A DNA stretch of 64,000 nucleotides from Dermatemys mawii (Eukaryota > Chordata > Testudines > Dermatemydidae): NCBI GenBank assembly GCA_007922305.1, contig ML677364.1, positions 19,699,326 to 19,763,325 on the forward strand, given 5' to 3'. Positions 48,693 through 58,884 of this stretch are shown in pieces (within the stretch, counting starts at the first letter, position 1; each line of letters opens with the position of its first letter). Made by a program: the position numbers and the translations under genes. The notes below the pieces were generated by a model, which was not told the DNA's origin, searched no databases, and was given only the letters and a program-made list of their open reading frames with translations.

Positions 48693-49912
48693 ACATTACA
48701 GTTTTTGTACCATTCTAACTCTATCAGTTTAAAACCCAATCTGATTAAAGTGCTACAAACCACCAGTGTAGACACAGTCATACCAGTGTAAAGGTATTCA
48801 TAATCAGTATAGCTTATTCCCTCACAAACCAATCCTTGGAGTGCTACTCACTGGCTGAGTAGAGAAGCGTTTATGCTGATGCCAAAGAAGATGATGTCCC
48901 ATCCCTCCCAAACCCTTTCCACTCAGGGTGAGCACAGATTAATATTGTTAAGGGGAAGTGCCTATTCTCTTTTACAAAAGTGAACAGCAAGGGAGAGAAG
49001 GAATCCTCTCACTTTGTAACTCAGTGGGTGGCTGTAGTTACCCTGCTCCTAAGAGAAAAGCCTGGGCTGATTGGGGAAGCAGCTACAGTTGGGGCCACAC
49101 CCCATCAAGCTACATCTGGCCCTCTTATAAGAGTTTAGAGAAGAGCTGGGTCAGTCTCTCTCTAGCTGTGAAGACAGAGGGACTTAGCTGCATGGGAAAA
49201 GGGTACCAGAGGTAGAATAGTGCTGGGGAAAGGCAAGAGGAGCTGGGGAGCTCCAGCCTGGTAATTCGCCAGGCTGCAGGCCTTGTGCAAGGCCTAAAGA
49301 AGCCACTGGGGCTGCAAAGGTACAGTTTGGGGTTAGGCAGAGGCAGCTGGTCCAAAGCCCCCTTGCCAAGGATGAGTGGCCATTACAGCCTGCAGTCTGC
49401 CCCAGTGAAAGGGGGCTAGATGATGACTGGCAGTAGCCACTGAGGCAAGGTAGGGATAGGGGGTTGGGGGTTCCCCTGGGAGGGGAGACCCAGAGAGTGT
49501 GGGTGCTGCTGGGGCAGAACCCTGAGATAAAAGGGGCACGGGGGGTCCAGGAGAGACACGGGGCCTGAGGCAGATGAGACACTGGCCAGCAGAGGGCACT
49601 CTGAGTGCTGAAAGAGCTAATTCACAAGACAATCATCAGGAGGCGCCGCACCAGCGACTCTCGCTTTGCTACCGTGGCAAACCAAAACCTGAGGCTTACG
49701 TTATTCTGTGTCAGACACAAACATTTTTACCAGTAAGATGTAGACAGGAAACACTTGAAAGTCAAATAAACTGGCCATGATAAGAACGGCCAAGAAACCT
49801 ATGTTAAATATTTATGACCTGATTCTCAAAGATGTTGAGCACTGTAGCTTCCATTTATTAATAAACGTTTCAAAAATTAAATTATCGAGACAGGAAGAAG
49901 GTGAAAACTTAC
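48693..49912. mobile_element. Intron, including a probable LTR-type repeat (48960-49680)
   Basis: About 48960-49680 looks like an LTR or LTR-derived repeat. It has a TATA-like CTTATAAGAG near 49122, then G-rich sequence with GGGTTCCCCTGGGAGGGGAG and GGCACTCTGAGTGCTG, and an abrupt change after GGAGGCGCCGCACC. I could not find a target duplication. The minus frames 49184-49632 are chance frames. Confidence 0.4.
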
Positions 49913-49963
49913 TTGTCTCTTTCCTCTTGAGATAGTGCTCTCCAAATAATTAGATTTAGGCGT
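49913..49963 (-). CDS. VWA3B: VWA3B-like 51-nt exon
   Basis: A small exon from acceptor ATTTAATAG to donor GTAAGT on the minus strand. It enters and leaves in phase 2 and encodes RLNLIIWRALSQEERD. Read with its neighbours it gives SYERRLNLIIWRALSQEER, a well-formed helix. The exon is too short to be seen in a frame list. It was found by looking for a segment that joins 56954 to 48229 in frame. Confidence 0.85.
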
Positions 49964-51657
49964 CTATTAAATAAAAGAAAAGAAAACAGTATCTGAGGGA
50001 ATGCGGTCAGTGTGTAGCTGATTATCATAATATCAACAAATAAACCAGAACACACAGTTCTAAAGGTATCTACCATGATTTGTATTCTGAAAGCACAAAC
50101 TGTGTTCTTATCACTCAGCTATGAATGTATCATCCGCAAAAGGATATAGGAAAACAGCATCTTTCTTCTGGTAGCAACATGAGTATTTCAGGGTCACTGA
50201 GAGATCAGTGGCAATCACTACTGTTTCCTACAGGAATTTCAGTGGAGAGCCCAGTCCAGCACCCAGTAATCTAAACGAAGCAATAGCGCTGATTTCATAT
50301 CAGCCAAGAGCTGCCCCCGACAAGTTAACAGCTTCAGCATGAAGGCACATGAGAAGCAATGTTAATGATTTTTTCCCCACTTAAAAATCAAATGCAGTTG
50401 CACCATTTAAACTTCTACTTTATTTGATTCTGCCCCTTAAGGAAAGCTGCTGTGGTGAAAACAGAACTGCCTACCCAAAGCACTTCATTTCTGTCATTTT
50501 AAAAACATTACAGGGTTTTTTAACTTGTGGCAGATTTGTCTTTTTCCTTTCTTTTCTTTTTCTTTTTTTAAAAGGCATAGATTTCAAGTTTCTACTAGCC
50601 AATTTAAATTAACAATTTTATCCCTAAATGTCAACATCCCAACAATTAAGCCATCACATAACTATCTTTTATTTCACAATGCAGAAGCAAATATCTGGGT
50701 GTCCTAGCTGCCATCATATAGAAAAGTGAACTCTGCTATATTATTGTTTACAAATGTCTGAGCTGGCATCAGTTCATTCCAGAGAAGACTCAGACCTTTC
50801 TAAACATCTGTCTGTTTCCAAATTTGGTGAATTAACTGTTGCACTTTAAAAAAAATCCCCAACGGCTTATACAAAAGTAGATTCTGAACATGGGGTTCTG
50901 AACTGATTCAGTTCATCTGCTGAGGAAAACAAGAACCAGCTCCTTCAGAATGTAAATTGCTAGTACATTCATACTCTGCATTCTTGGCATGCTCAGCTGT
51001 CTATTTCACACTTCTAAATGCTGCACATTCATAACTAGCTCACTTGTAAATGTCTGTAACTATTCAAGATCACACGCTATGTAGATCTCAGCTTTCTTCT
51101 CTTTTGCTGAAGGATATTTTTCTGTGGGGACATGAAATTATTGCCATCACTCCCCCCCCCCTTAATTTTATGCTAATAGTCAATCTGGTTATGGTGTGGT
51201 TATTGGCTTGGTTTCTTCTGTTCTTGAAACCAGCATGTACTAACATATTCTCTAATTTATATATTATATATCCAAATAAATTTGCAACTATTCACTAAGC
51301 TGAACCCTAGCAAACCTTGCAAATTCAATTATCAGAAATGTAATACTGTATTCATAGCACAAAAGACATGGTTAAATTGGTGTTTCAGATGGAAATGTGG
51401 AGTTATAATTTGCCACTTACATCTACTACCAGTCGAAACTTGGCATCCACACATTTAGGCAAGGAATGATTTCACCTTTCACAGGTATCCCACCCCAATG
51501 ACATTTGCTGAAACTGTTAAAATCTTCATTGCAGTCTTGCAATTACAATGCTGTAGTTTAATTATACCAGTGTTTCTCTTTTATAATCTTAGTTTCAAGG
51601 ATTTATAGTTTGAGAATTTGGGATTTTAAAAAACTGCTTTTACTAAAAATTGGTACA
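49964..51657. other. Intronic stretch
   Basis: AT-rich intron. T-runs at about 50536-50570 and a C-run at 51153-51161. No gene. Confidence 0.55.
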
Positions 51658-51830
51658 TATAGTAGAACCTCTGGGTTACGAACAACTCGGAATGGAGGTT
51701 GTTCATAACCTACCCCTCTGACTCTGAAATCTTTGTAACTCTAGAAATTTTGAACAGAATATTATGGTTGTTCTTTCAAAAGTTTACAGCTGAACATTGA
51801 CTTAATACAGCTTTGAAACTTTCCAAGCTG
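51658..51830 (+). mobile_element. Mariner/Tigger-like DNA transposon end
   Basis: The segment starts GTAGAACCTCTGGGTTACGAA and continues with GGAGGTTGTTCATAACC and TTCTTTCAAAAGTTTACAGC, then CTTAATACAGCTTTGAAAC. This resembles the terminal region of a widespread pogo/Tigger-like family in amniotes. Its other end is missing. Confidence 0.5.
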
Positions 51831-52192
51831 CTTTCTCTTTATTTTCTTTTTTTAATACTTTACATTTAACACGGTATGGTACTCTATTTTGGTTTGGTTT
51901 GTAGGGGGGAGGTGTCTCTGCTGCCTGATGCCATACTTCCGGTTTCAAATGAGGTATGTGACAGGAAGCTCTTCCGCCAACATAACACTGTCTACACAAG
52001 GGGGTTAAGGTTGGTGTAACTATGCCACTCAAGGGTGTGGATTTTTCACACCTCTGAGCGATGTAGTTACACCAGAGTAAGAATGGAGTGTGGATCTAGA
52101 CATAGACCTGGCAAGAAAAAGTGGGAATGGAAAGGGGATTTGTTGTTTCACAAAGGATGGACTCAGTCACTGAGATCTGTGAAGGACAGTAA
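51831..52192. other. Intronic stretch with a Harbinger-like MITE fragment
   Basis: Positions about 51985-52110 contain ACTGTCTACACAAGGGGGTT and TCTGAGCGATGTAGTTACAC, phrases of a small DNA transposon. Its ends are unclear. No gene. Confidence 0.45.
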
Positions 52193-52542
52193 GGCCTTGC
52201 TTTGTTGACAAAAGTTATGTCGACACTCAAAGCGCTATAATAAAAATCGGTATTGCATGTTCACACTTGCTCCCACTGTTGGCAGAGCGCATCCACACTT
52301 GGGGCACTATCATTGACAGTGTGAGCAATGCATTGTGGGTACGTATCCCACAGTGCAGCTCAACACCTTCTGCTGCTAGGTCTTATGGGAAGGTGGAGCA
52401 GATCGCGGCGCACCTTGGGATTGGGCTCAGTGTCCCATGATGCATTTTTTCCATCCCAGCATTCCTTGGGCTTCTGGCTTTCTTTTGCAGCATTTTTCAG
52501 CAGCCCTTGTTCACTGTGCATCTTGGCATCTTTGAGAGAAAG

Positions 52543-53760
52543 GATGGATCCTGCACTGCTCTCCTATGCTCTGAATACTGTCATTAACACATTGTGGAGG
52601 GCAGTGTTGTTAATCATGAAGTTCCTAACTGAAGAAGACTACCGATTGCCTGATATGATGTGTGATATGGAAGGAGCAACTTTAGATTTCTTTTGGCATT
52701 CACAGAACAGCTGCACATGATGTACCATCGCTTTTGGTCTCAGGAAAGAAGCACTGAATGGTGGGATCGCATTGTTATGCAGGTCTGGGATGATGAGCAG
52801 TGGTTGCAGAACTTTCAGATGCAGAAAGTCACCTTCCTAGAACTGTGTGCAGAGCTCGCCCCAGCACTACAGTGCAAGGACACCAGAATGACAGCTTCCC
52901 TACCAGTAGAAAAGCATGTGTCAATCACAATGTGGAAGCTTGTGACTCCAGACTGCTTTTTATGAATTTCAAATCAGTTTGGAGTTGGAAAGTCGACCAT
53001 TGGGCCTGTGTTAATGCAAGTGTGCAGGGCCATTAATTGCATCCTGCTATGAAGGACCGAGACTCTGGGAAATGTGCATGCAAGAATGGACAGCTTTGCA
53101 GAAATGGGTTTCCCTAACTGTGGAGGCACGATAGATGGCACACATATTCCAATTTTGGCACCAGACCACATTGTACCTCAATAGGAAGGGATACTTATCA
53201 ATGGTGTTACAGGCACTTGTGGATCACTATGCGTGCTTCACTGACATCAACGTGAAGTCATCTAGAAAAGTGCATGACACGGACATCTTCAGGAACACCA
53301 GCCTGTACAGAAAGCTGCAAGCAGAGACTTTCTTTCCAGACCAGAAGATTATAGTGGGGGATGTTTAAGTACCCACAGCAATCTTGAGAGACCCAGCGTA
53401 CCCCTTACTACCATAGTTCATGAAACCTTACACAGGAAACCTGGATAGCAGTAAGGCTTAGTTCAACAACAGGACGAGTAGGTGCCAGATGACTGTGGAA
53501 TGTGTCTTTGGCAGATTAAAGGTGCACTGGCAATGCCTTGATGGCAGGTTAGTCCTCAATTAGGGTATTATACCCATGGTCATAGCCGCATGTTGTACTC
53601 TGCATAATATTTGTGAAGCTAAAGGTGAAAGGTTTGCTCAGGGGTGGAGTGCTGAGCCAGACCACCTCACTGCTGATTTTGAGCAGCCAAATACCAGGGT
53701 TATCAGAGGGGCCCAGAGGAGGGGCTATTGGAATCAAGAAGGCTTTGAGGCAACACTTTG
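52543..53760 (+). pseudogene. Harbinger transposase pseudogene (element 1)
   Basis: The frame starts at an ATG at 52543 (MDPALLSYALNTVIN) and changes frame near 52700. It then reads RSTEWWDRIVMQVWDDEQWL, FGVGKSTIGPV, MGFPNCGGTIDGTHIPI, NVKSSRKVHDTDIFRNTSLY, DPAYPL, VECVFGRLK and MVIAACCTLHNICE. These are the ordered blocks of HARBI1-like DDE nucleases. The first catalytic Asp is present in IDGTH and a Glu in VECVFG. At least four stops and several frameshifts make it inactive. Confidence 0.9.
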
Positions 53761-53957
53761 AAAATGAGAACCAGTAACGTACATCTCTGACTGGTACTGC
53801 AATGATACATTACATCTAGTTTTCATAGGAAGCCATTGTGAAATTTGGTCCTTAAATTCCAGTAAGCAACTGCCTGTGTATGGTTTGGTAGTGCCTGCTA
53901 TCTTAATTTGTAAGACACAAATAAAGATTAGTTATTGTTCAAAATCTTTGCTTTTAT

Positions 53958-54456
53958 TTAAAAAAAACAACACACACATGTGCATGCAAAAATGCATGGA
54001 AAGGAGGCACCAGGGAAGAGCAGACTTTCAGAGCTGTGTATAGGTCCAGCTATCATTTTCAAAGTTGTCCGAGGGAGTCGAGCAAACGGGAAATCAAGAA
54101 CTTCCAGAGAGCAGAAACGAATGTGCGGATGAAGTTTGGCGAGCATGGAAAAAACAGTTCTGAATGTGCTGTAGTGAAGGGTGGGCACACATATGTGCTC
54201 ATTCTGCAGCATTATTAAGGATTTCAGCATCTGCATTTGCTCTTCCCTGACTTTAACTATCCACTCAGTAGTGTCCTTAAACTCCTGATTTTCTTTTCTG
54301 TCCTGACTTTCGGCTTCCTTCCACTCCCTCCATTCCCTTTTCTCTGCACTGGAGAACTGCAGTACCTCCAGGAACATGTCTTCTTTGCTCCATCTTGGGC
54401 GTTTTCTGGCAGAGACGCTCTGCTGGTGTGTGGAGGGGTGTCCCTCAAAGCCACAT
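53958..54456 (-). pseudogene. Harbinger Myb/SANT protein, exon 2 relic (element 1)
   Basis: The acceptor CTTCTGCAG is at 54465-54457. The frame reads KRPRWSKEDMFLEVLQFSS and AEKREWREWKEAESQDRKE, and a coiled segment, VREEQMQMLKSLIMLQNEH. A C-terminal helical/coiled region is usual for the Harbinger accessory DNA-binding protein, which works with the transposase in nuclear import and end binding. The stop is near 53958. Confidence 0.7.
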
Positions 54457-54865
54457 CTGCAGAAGCACCAGAAACAATGCACAGAAACATGATTGTTAAG
54501 TTCACACACAGCACTGAAATATCTCAGTAAAATACAGTTCTGGTAACATTACAATCACTTTCTCACTGACCCTTGGCAAGCACACATCTTGGCAAACATT
54601 CTAAGCCTGGTGAGTGTTGGCTGAGGGAGGGGGTTTCTCTAAATGGGAAAAAGAGCACTCTGGAATGGTTGCACCACAGCCAACTAGGAAAAAATTCTAA
54701 ATTCTCCTACACTTTTTCACAGATGGGTGTCATTGTAGCAGATATCTCCCTGCTGATGGTAAGCAGAGAAGGAAGGGCACATTTACTACACACTTGTGGA
54801 TTCCATCCTGGTCCTTATGCTGCTCACCACATGCTGCTCTGCTACCTGCACAAGGGATTGATGAA

Positions 54866-54982
54866 TGGTGCAGGAAAGTTTCCTACAATGGGGAAAAGAA
54901 TAAAGCTGCTCTGCCAAGGAATCTTTAGCAGAGAACTGCAGAGTACCTCCAGGAAAGTTTCCTAGAGATCTCTCTGGAGGAT
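54866..54982 (+). CDS. Short plus-strand reading frame shared by both Harbinger elements (element 1 copy, degraded)
   Basis: Opposite the Myb-gene intron, the plus strand reads WCRKVSYNGEKNKAALPRNL, a stop, then AEYLQESFLEISLED after a few residues. This aligns without gaps, 39 codons to 39, to 61697-61813 in the second Harbinger element. Of 27 codons that differ, 13 are synonymous. The upstream part (PYAAHHMLLCYLHKG) is one base out of frame, so this copy is dead. It has no known function. The similarity pattern, not the length, is the evidence. Confidence 0.5.
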
Positions 54983-55158
54983 TCCTGTGAGATCTCTGTG
55001 GAGGATTCCTGTGAGATCTTGACATGCATCATCCACACCCTGTTCCACCATATTGATTAGCTACACAGGGAAACGTCCAGCTCACAGAAACACAGCCATC
55101 CATGTACATTTCTATACCTTGAACCCATCTCTGCACTGCACAAACCACAGCCACTTAC

Positions 55159-55685
55159 CAGGCATCTCTGCTCCTGCTTCTTGCTCACCAGAGAGCAACT
55201 GCTTAGACTGGCTAGACACCTCTGGAGCAGTGAACAGTTCCTGGTTGCCTGCCCCACAGGGAGCACCTCGTCATCTAACTCCACCTCTTCATCAATAACT
55301 TTGTCCTCTGGGTTAGGTCCTCTTTCCACTGCCTCAAGGCCCAAAGTATTCATGGTGCTTTTGGTGGTGGAGATAGGGTCGCTGCCAAGGATAGTGTCCA
55401 GTTCCTTACAGAACTATCAGGACTTGGGTGCAGCACCAGAGCACCAGTTTGTCTCCCTTGCCTTATGGTACACCTGCCTCCACTCCTTTATCTTCGCTCT
55501 GCATTGCACCATGTTCCGGTCATAACCCTTTTTGCACAAGCCTCAAGAAATCTGCTTGTAGATATCAAAATTCCTACAGCTGAAGTGCAGTTGTGACTGC
55601 ACAGCCTCCTCTCCCAAATACTGAGCAGATCCAGCAGATCCACAGTGGTCCAAGTAGGAGAGCGTGTGCTGCATGAAGCTGCCAT
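55159..55685 (-). pseudogene. Harbinger Myb/SANT protein, exon 1 relic (element 1)
   Basis: A start ATG lies at 55685 and a strong donor GTAAGT after 55159. Across frames it reads RSPTWTTVDLLDLLSIW, KGYDRNMVQCRAKIKEWRQV and a later acidic stretch, DKVIDEEVELDDEVL. This is the Myb/SANT-like (trihelix) fold with its third helix and the acidic linker of Harbinger accessory proteins. There are several frameshifts and a stop (after APKS), so it is a pseudogene. Confidence 0.75.
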
Positions 55686-56084
55686 GGTCACCTGGTAAGA
55701 TGCAATGAGACTTCTCCAAGCCGAGCAAATAGGAAAAGGAATTTCAAAAATTCCTGGGGTTTTAAAGGAGGAGAGGCAGATGGTTGTCTACCTGGGTGCA
55801 GGACAGCAGAGTTCAAACTGCTGACCACAACGGTCAGGATGGGCATTGAGGTATACCTCCTGGATCCAATTAAAGCAATAAAATCAAGTGCAGTGTCGAC
55901 ACTGCACTTTATCGACAAAACTTTTGCTCAAAAAGCTTTATGCCTCTTGTCGGGGTGGTTTTATTTTGTTGCCAAAAAAAAGCATTTTTACTACTAAGAG
56001 TCACATTATAGTGTGTACGCATCCACTGTTTTATCGACGAAAGCTGCCTTTTGTTGACAACTCTGTAATGTAGACAAGGCCTAA

Positions 56085-56953
56085 AACTTGGGAAGCCAAC
56101 ACAGCAATTAGTCAAAGGAAGACTCAGATGTCATAAATTTATTAGTCATTAAATCTGTACATTTTACTGGAATAAAATTTACCTAAACATAGTTTATTAA
56201 AGTTTTTGGTTCATAAAACTCTGTTAAGGTTACTAATCATCACATAATTTTCAAAAACAACAAACTTAAAAGCCAAGAAATAAACAGTTAAGATTTATAA
56301 TATCCTTTCAATATTTACTTCTTATCTGATCCTGCAAACAATAAGCACAACACAACTCTTCTTGGAAAAAAACCCATAAAAATAAGGGCCAATATCTTAC
56401 AACACAGGTGCCTAAAGTTATGCTCCTAAACCCACAGTTAGACTAAATGAGTGGTCTGATTTTCAAAAGTGCCAAGCAGTCAATAGCAAAACTCAGGACA
56501 ATTATTTAGGCACCTACATATGGATCTAGGAGCTTAATGTTACGCACCTGTTATTTATTACCTTGGCTATATTTGTATTATGTTTCTATTTCAGAATGGG
56601 TTTTGTTTTACATTTAACATTTTGAGACTACAGCTGAGATTAAAATGACTGTTACTTAAAAACAATAATGTGTGTATTATGTGTACAGTGTAATATTTAT
56701 GGTGTCCTTGAGTGCTCATTTACTTTTAATGCCACACTTTTGAAAAGAAGAAAACATTTCTCAGGTAGGATACATTTTAGACAATGGTGGTTGTTTGAAA
56801 ATGCTCAAACATACAGAATGTTTAAACACATCTTTGAGGAGATGGATTAGTGAGCAAAACACAAGGCAGTAAGATGTAAAATTAACCCAATTCATCATAT
56901 GAAAAAATTGAGTTAGTCTGTCAGCACAGAGAAAGTATGAAGAGCAGACTTGC
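56085..56953. other. Intronic stretch
   Basis: Includes a relic of the palindromic AGGCACCTA repeat at about 56400-56530. No gene. Confidence 0.5.
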
Positions 56954-57072
56954 CGTTCATAGGATTTAATTGCTTGTTCCAGTTTTTCTTTATAGGCATC
57001 AAGATTCACTGCCTGAGGATTAATTAGTGTGATCCGCTTCTTGTCATTGCTAACATGGGCCAGAGGTAACAC
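56954..57072 (-). CDS. VWA3B: VWA3B-like exon with a GC splice donor
   Basis: The acceptor is GTGTTGTAG. The exon encodes VLPLAHVSNDKKRITLINPQ, then AVNLDAYKEKLEQAIKSYER, 39 codons plus two bases. The donor is G|GCAAGT (56953-56948), a GC donor that otherwise matches consensus. Only this choice gives phase 2 and joins the next exon in frame as SYERRLN. The GT two codons further on would shift the frame. The segment matches the conserved region C-terminal to the VWA domain in VWA3A/VWA3B. The preceding exons are outside the window. Confidence 0.88.
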
Positions 57073-57119
57073 CTACAACACAAAAAAAGTCAAAGTCTTC
57101 ATTTATTGTGTTATTCTTT

Positions 57120-57254
57120 AGCTACCAGAATACTGGAATACCCCAACCTTATGTACACAAAGCAAATCTCAAAGGACTGCATAAAGAAAAAGCCAAGCAC
57201 TTGATGCGAGTGATCAAGTGTTTGGAGACCCACGAGACAGATACTGATCAAAAG
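57120..57254 (+). other. Antisense open stretch with splice-like ends
   Basis: On the plus strand, 47 bp from the host exon, a pyrimidine-rich run ending TTCTTTAG is followed by an open frame and then a donor-like AAAAG|GTAATT. The frame reads KANLKGLHKEKAKHLMRVIK, then CLETHETDTDQK, which has a protein-like composition. No homolog was recognised. It may be a relic of a retroelement, a processed pseudogene, an antisense exon, or chance. Confidence 0.25.
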
Positions 57255-58224
57255 GTAATTACATTGAAATATAACATTTCTGAATTAAGACATAATTTTC
57301 TTGTACTACATGTACACAGATCTTATAGTTACTGTGACCCCTTTAAATAAATGTTGGAACCCTGCAAATAAATTCTTATGAGGCAAGGGAAATTAAGTTA
57401 ACTAAATCTCTATTTAAATTCTAAATGGAATGAGCAGTACTCTCTCTAGTCTTAATCTAATAGTTAAAGAGTAGCACAGATAGGATGCAAATAGGATCTA
57501 CAACAGGGACATATTATATATTGTATTATTTTAGTACATCATTGTAGTATATATCTGTATACAACACCAGCTTATTGCCATCGATTTTTACACAACATGC
57601 AAATAGGGAACTTACTTATTTAAACATTTTAAATGTCATATCTTATCCTCTAAGGGCAGATTCCCCAAGATATTTAGGTTTCTACAGATGCAGATAGGTA
57701 TCTATTGAGATTTCAAAAGATCAAAGTAGGTTAGATGCTTAACTCCCACTGAAACCAATGTCACTGATTTCAATGGGAGCTAGGTGACACTTGCCTAGGC
57801 ACTTTTGAAAATTTCACGAGGTGTCTATATACATTTTTAGGTGTCTAAATATCTTTGAAAATATGGCTCTAGGTGTATGACAGGATCTACAGAAGCACAC
57901 TTCATTACAAAAATTGCACAGCCAGATACCCTAATAAGGGATTTTAAAGAAAAGAGGGAAGCAAGACCTCCCACAACTTCCCAACCCCCAAACAACAACA
58001 TCCCATCTCCCATTATCCAACCCATCTTCCCACTCACAACCCTTCAAACAACTAAACTATTCCAGGATAATTATAGAAAAACTCCAGTGCACAGCACCAC
58101 CAGGAAACATGGGGTACAGGAGGAAGGTATTACCTGTGTTCAATATGCCAACACAGATTCTGCAAAACTTCTTTTGTCTTAAATGGTGCATTTAAATCTT
58201 TTTCCCAATGTCCGGCTCACTTGT
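57255..58224. other. Intronic stretch with a palindromic MITE
   Basis: About 57655-57870 is a full-looking copy of the palindromic repeat: AGATATTTAGGTTTCTACAG at the left and CTAAATATCTTTGAAAATAT at the right, with AATGGGAGCTAGG in the middle. The rest holds nothing recognised. Confidence 0.55.
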
Positions 58225-58545
58225 CACAATGTCTCTCTCACGGATGAGAGAAAGCTGTCTGAAGTTCAACCCTGATGAAACTGATGTAATGTTGATAGGT
58301 TGCAGAAAATGATCAGAAGATGCAATTTAAAAAAAGTGCCTCTAACTGAAAGTATGTCTCCTCCATGTGTTACTTGTGTCTATATCACGGGAGTCTGGCT
58401 GGATTCCCAGTTATTGCTAGATTATCATCTTTCAGCAGCAGATAGATGGCTTTTTCTCCATCTGCAGCTGGTGGCAAGGTTGCCACTTTTTCTTTCTGAG
58501 AACGACCTCTTCACTGAGATTTATACATTTGTGTCACATCACTAA
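58225..58545 (+). pseudogene. LINE (CR1-superfamily) reverse transcriptase relic, left part
   Basis: The plus strand reads LSRMRESCLKFNPDETDVML and, after frame changes, SGWIPS and SLRFIHL. The pattern LxxMxxxxLKxNPDKTEVxLxG...LGVxLDSxLLLxxQV is that of non-LTR reverse transcriptases of the CR1/L2/Rex group. The relic is cut at 58545 by the Harbinger insertion and continues at 62933. Confidence 0.7.
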
Positions 58546-58884
58546 GGGTATGTCTTCACTACAAAGTTAGGTCGATTACCTTGCAGTCAATTTTTTAAAG
58601 CAGACTGTGTAAGGTCGATTTTGTGCGTCCCCATAAAACACAGCAAGTCAGCAGCGTTCGTCCACAGTACTGTGGAAAGCGTCAACATAGGGAGTGGTGC
58701 ACTGTGGGTAGGTATCCCACAGTTCCCAGAGTCCCCAGCAGGCATCATTTCATGCGGTGCATTGTAGGTAGCTTTCTCCATTCCCTAACACTCCCCCCCA
58801 CTGCAGTGCCCCTCCCGCCGTGAAAGCAACTGCAAACAGTTATTTCATGCCCTTTTTCTGCGCTGACGCCATAGCAGTGCAAGC

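Larger units (their letters stand above)
52193..56081 (+). mobile_element. PIF/Harbinger DNA transposon, about 3.9 kb, decayed
   Basis: The outer ends are GGCCTTGC and CAAGGCC, with a second matching inner block (TTGACAAAAG on the left, TTTTGTTGACAA on the right). TAA is duplicated on both sides (52190-52192 and 56082-56084), the 3-bp signature of the superfamily. Inside are a transposase on + (52543-53760) and a two-exon Myb/SANT gene on - (55685-53958). The two genes converge. The element lies in the intron between the exons at 56954 and 49963. Every coding part is broken. Confidence 0.9.

Noticed and set aside
49184..49632. Minus frames of 132 and 99 codons
   Set aside because: They lie in a repeat with LTR-like features. 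Products are Pro/Ser-rich with no domain.
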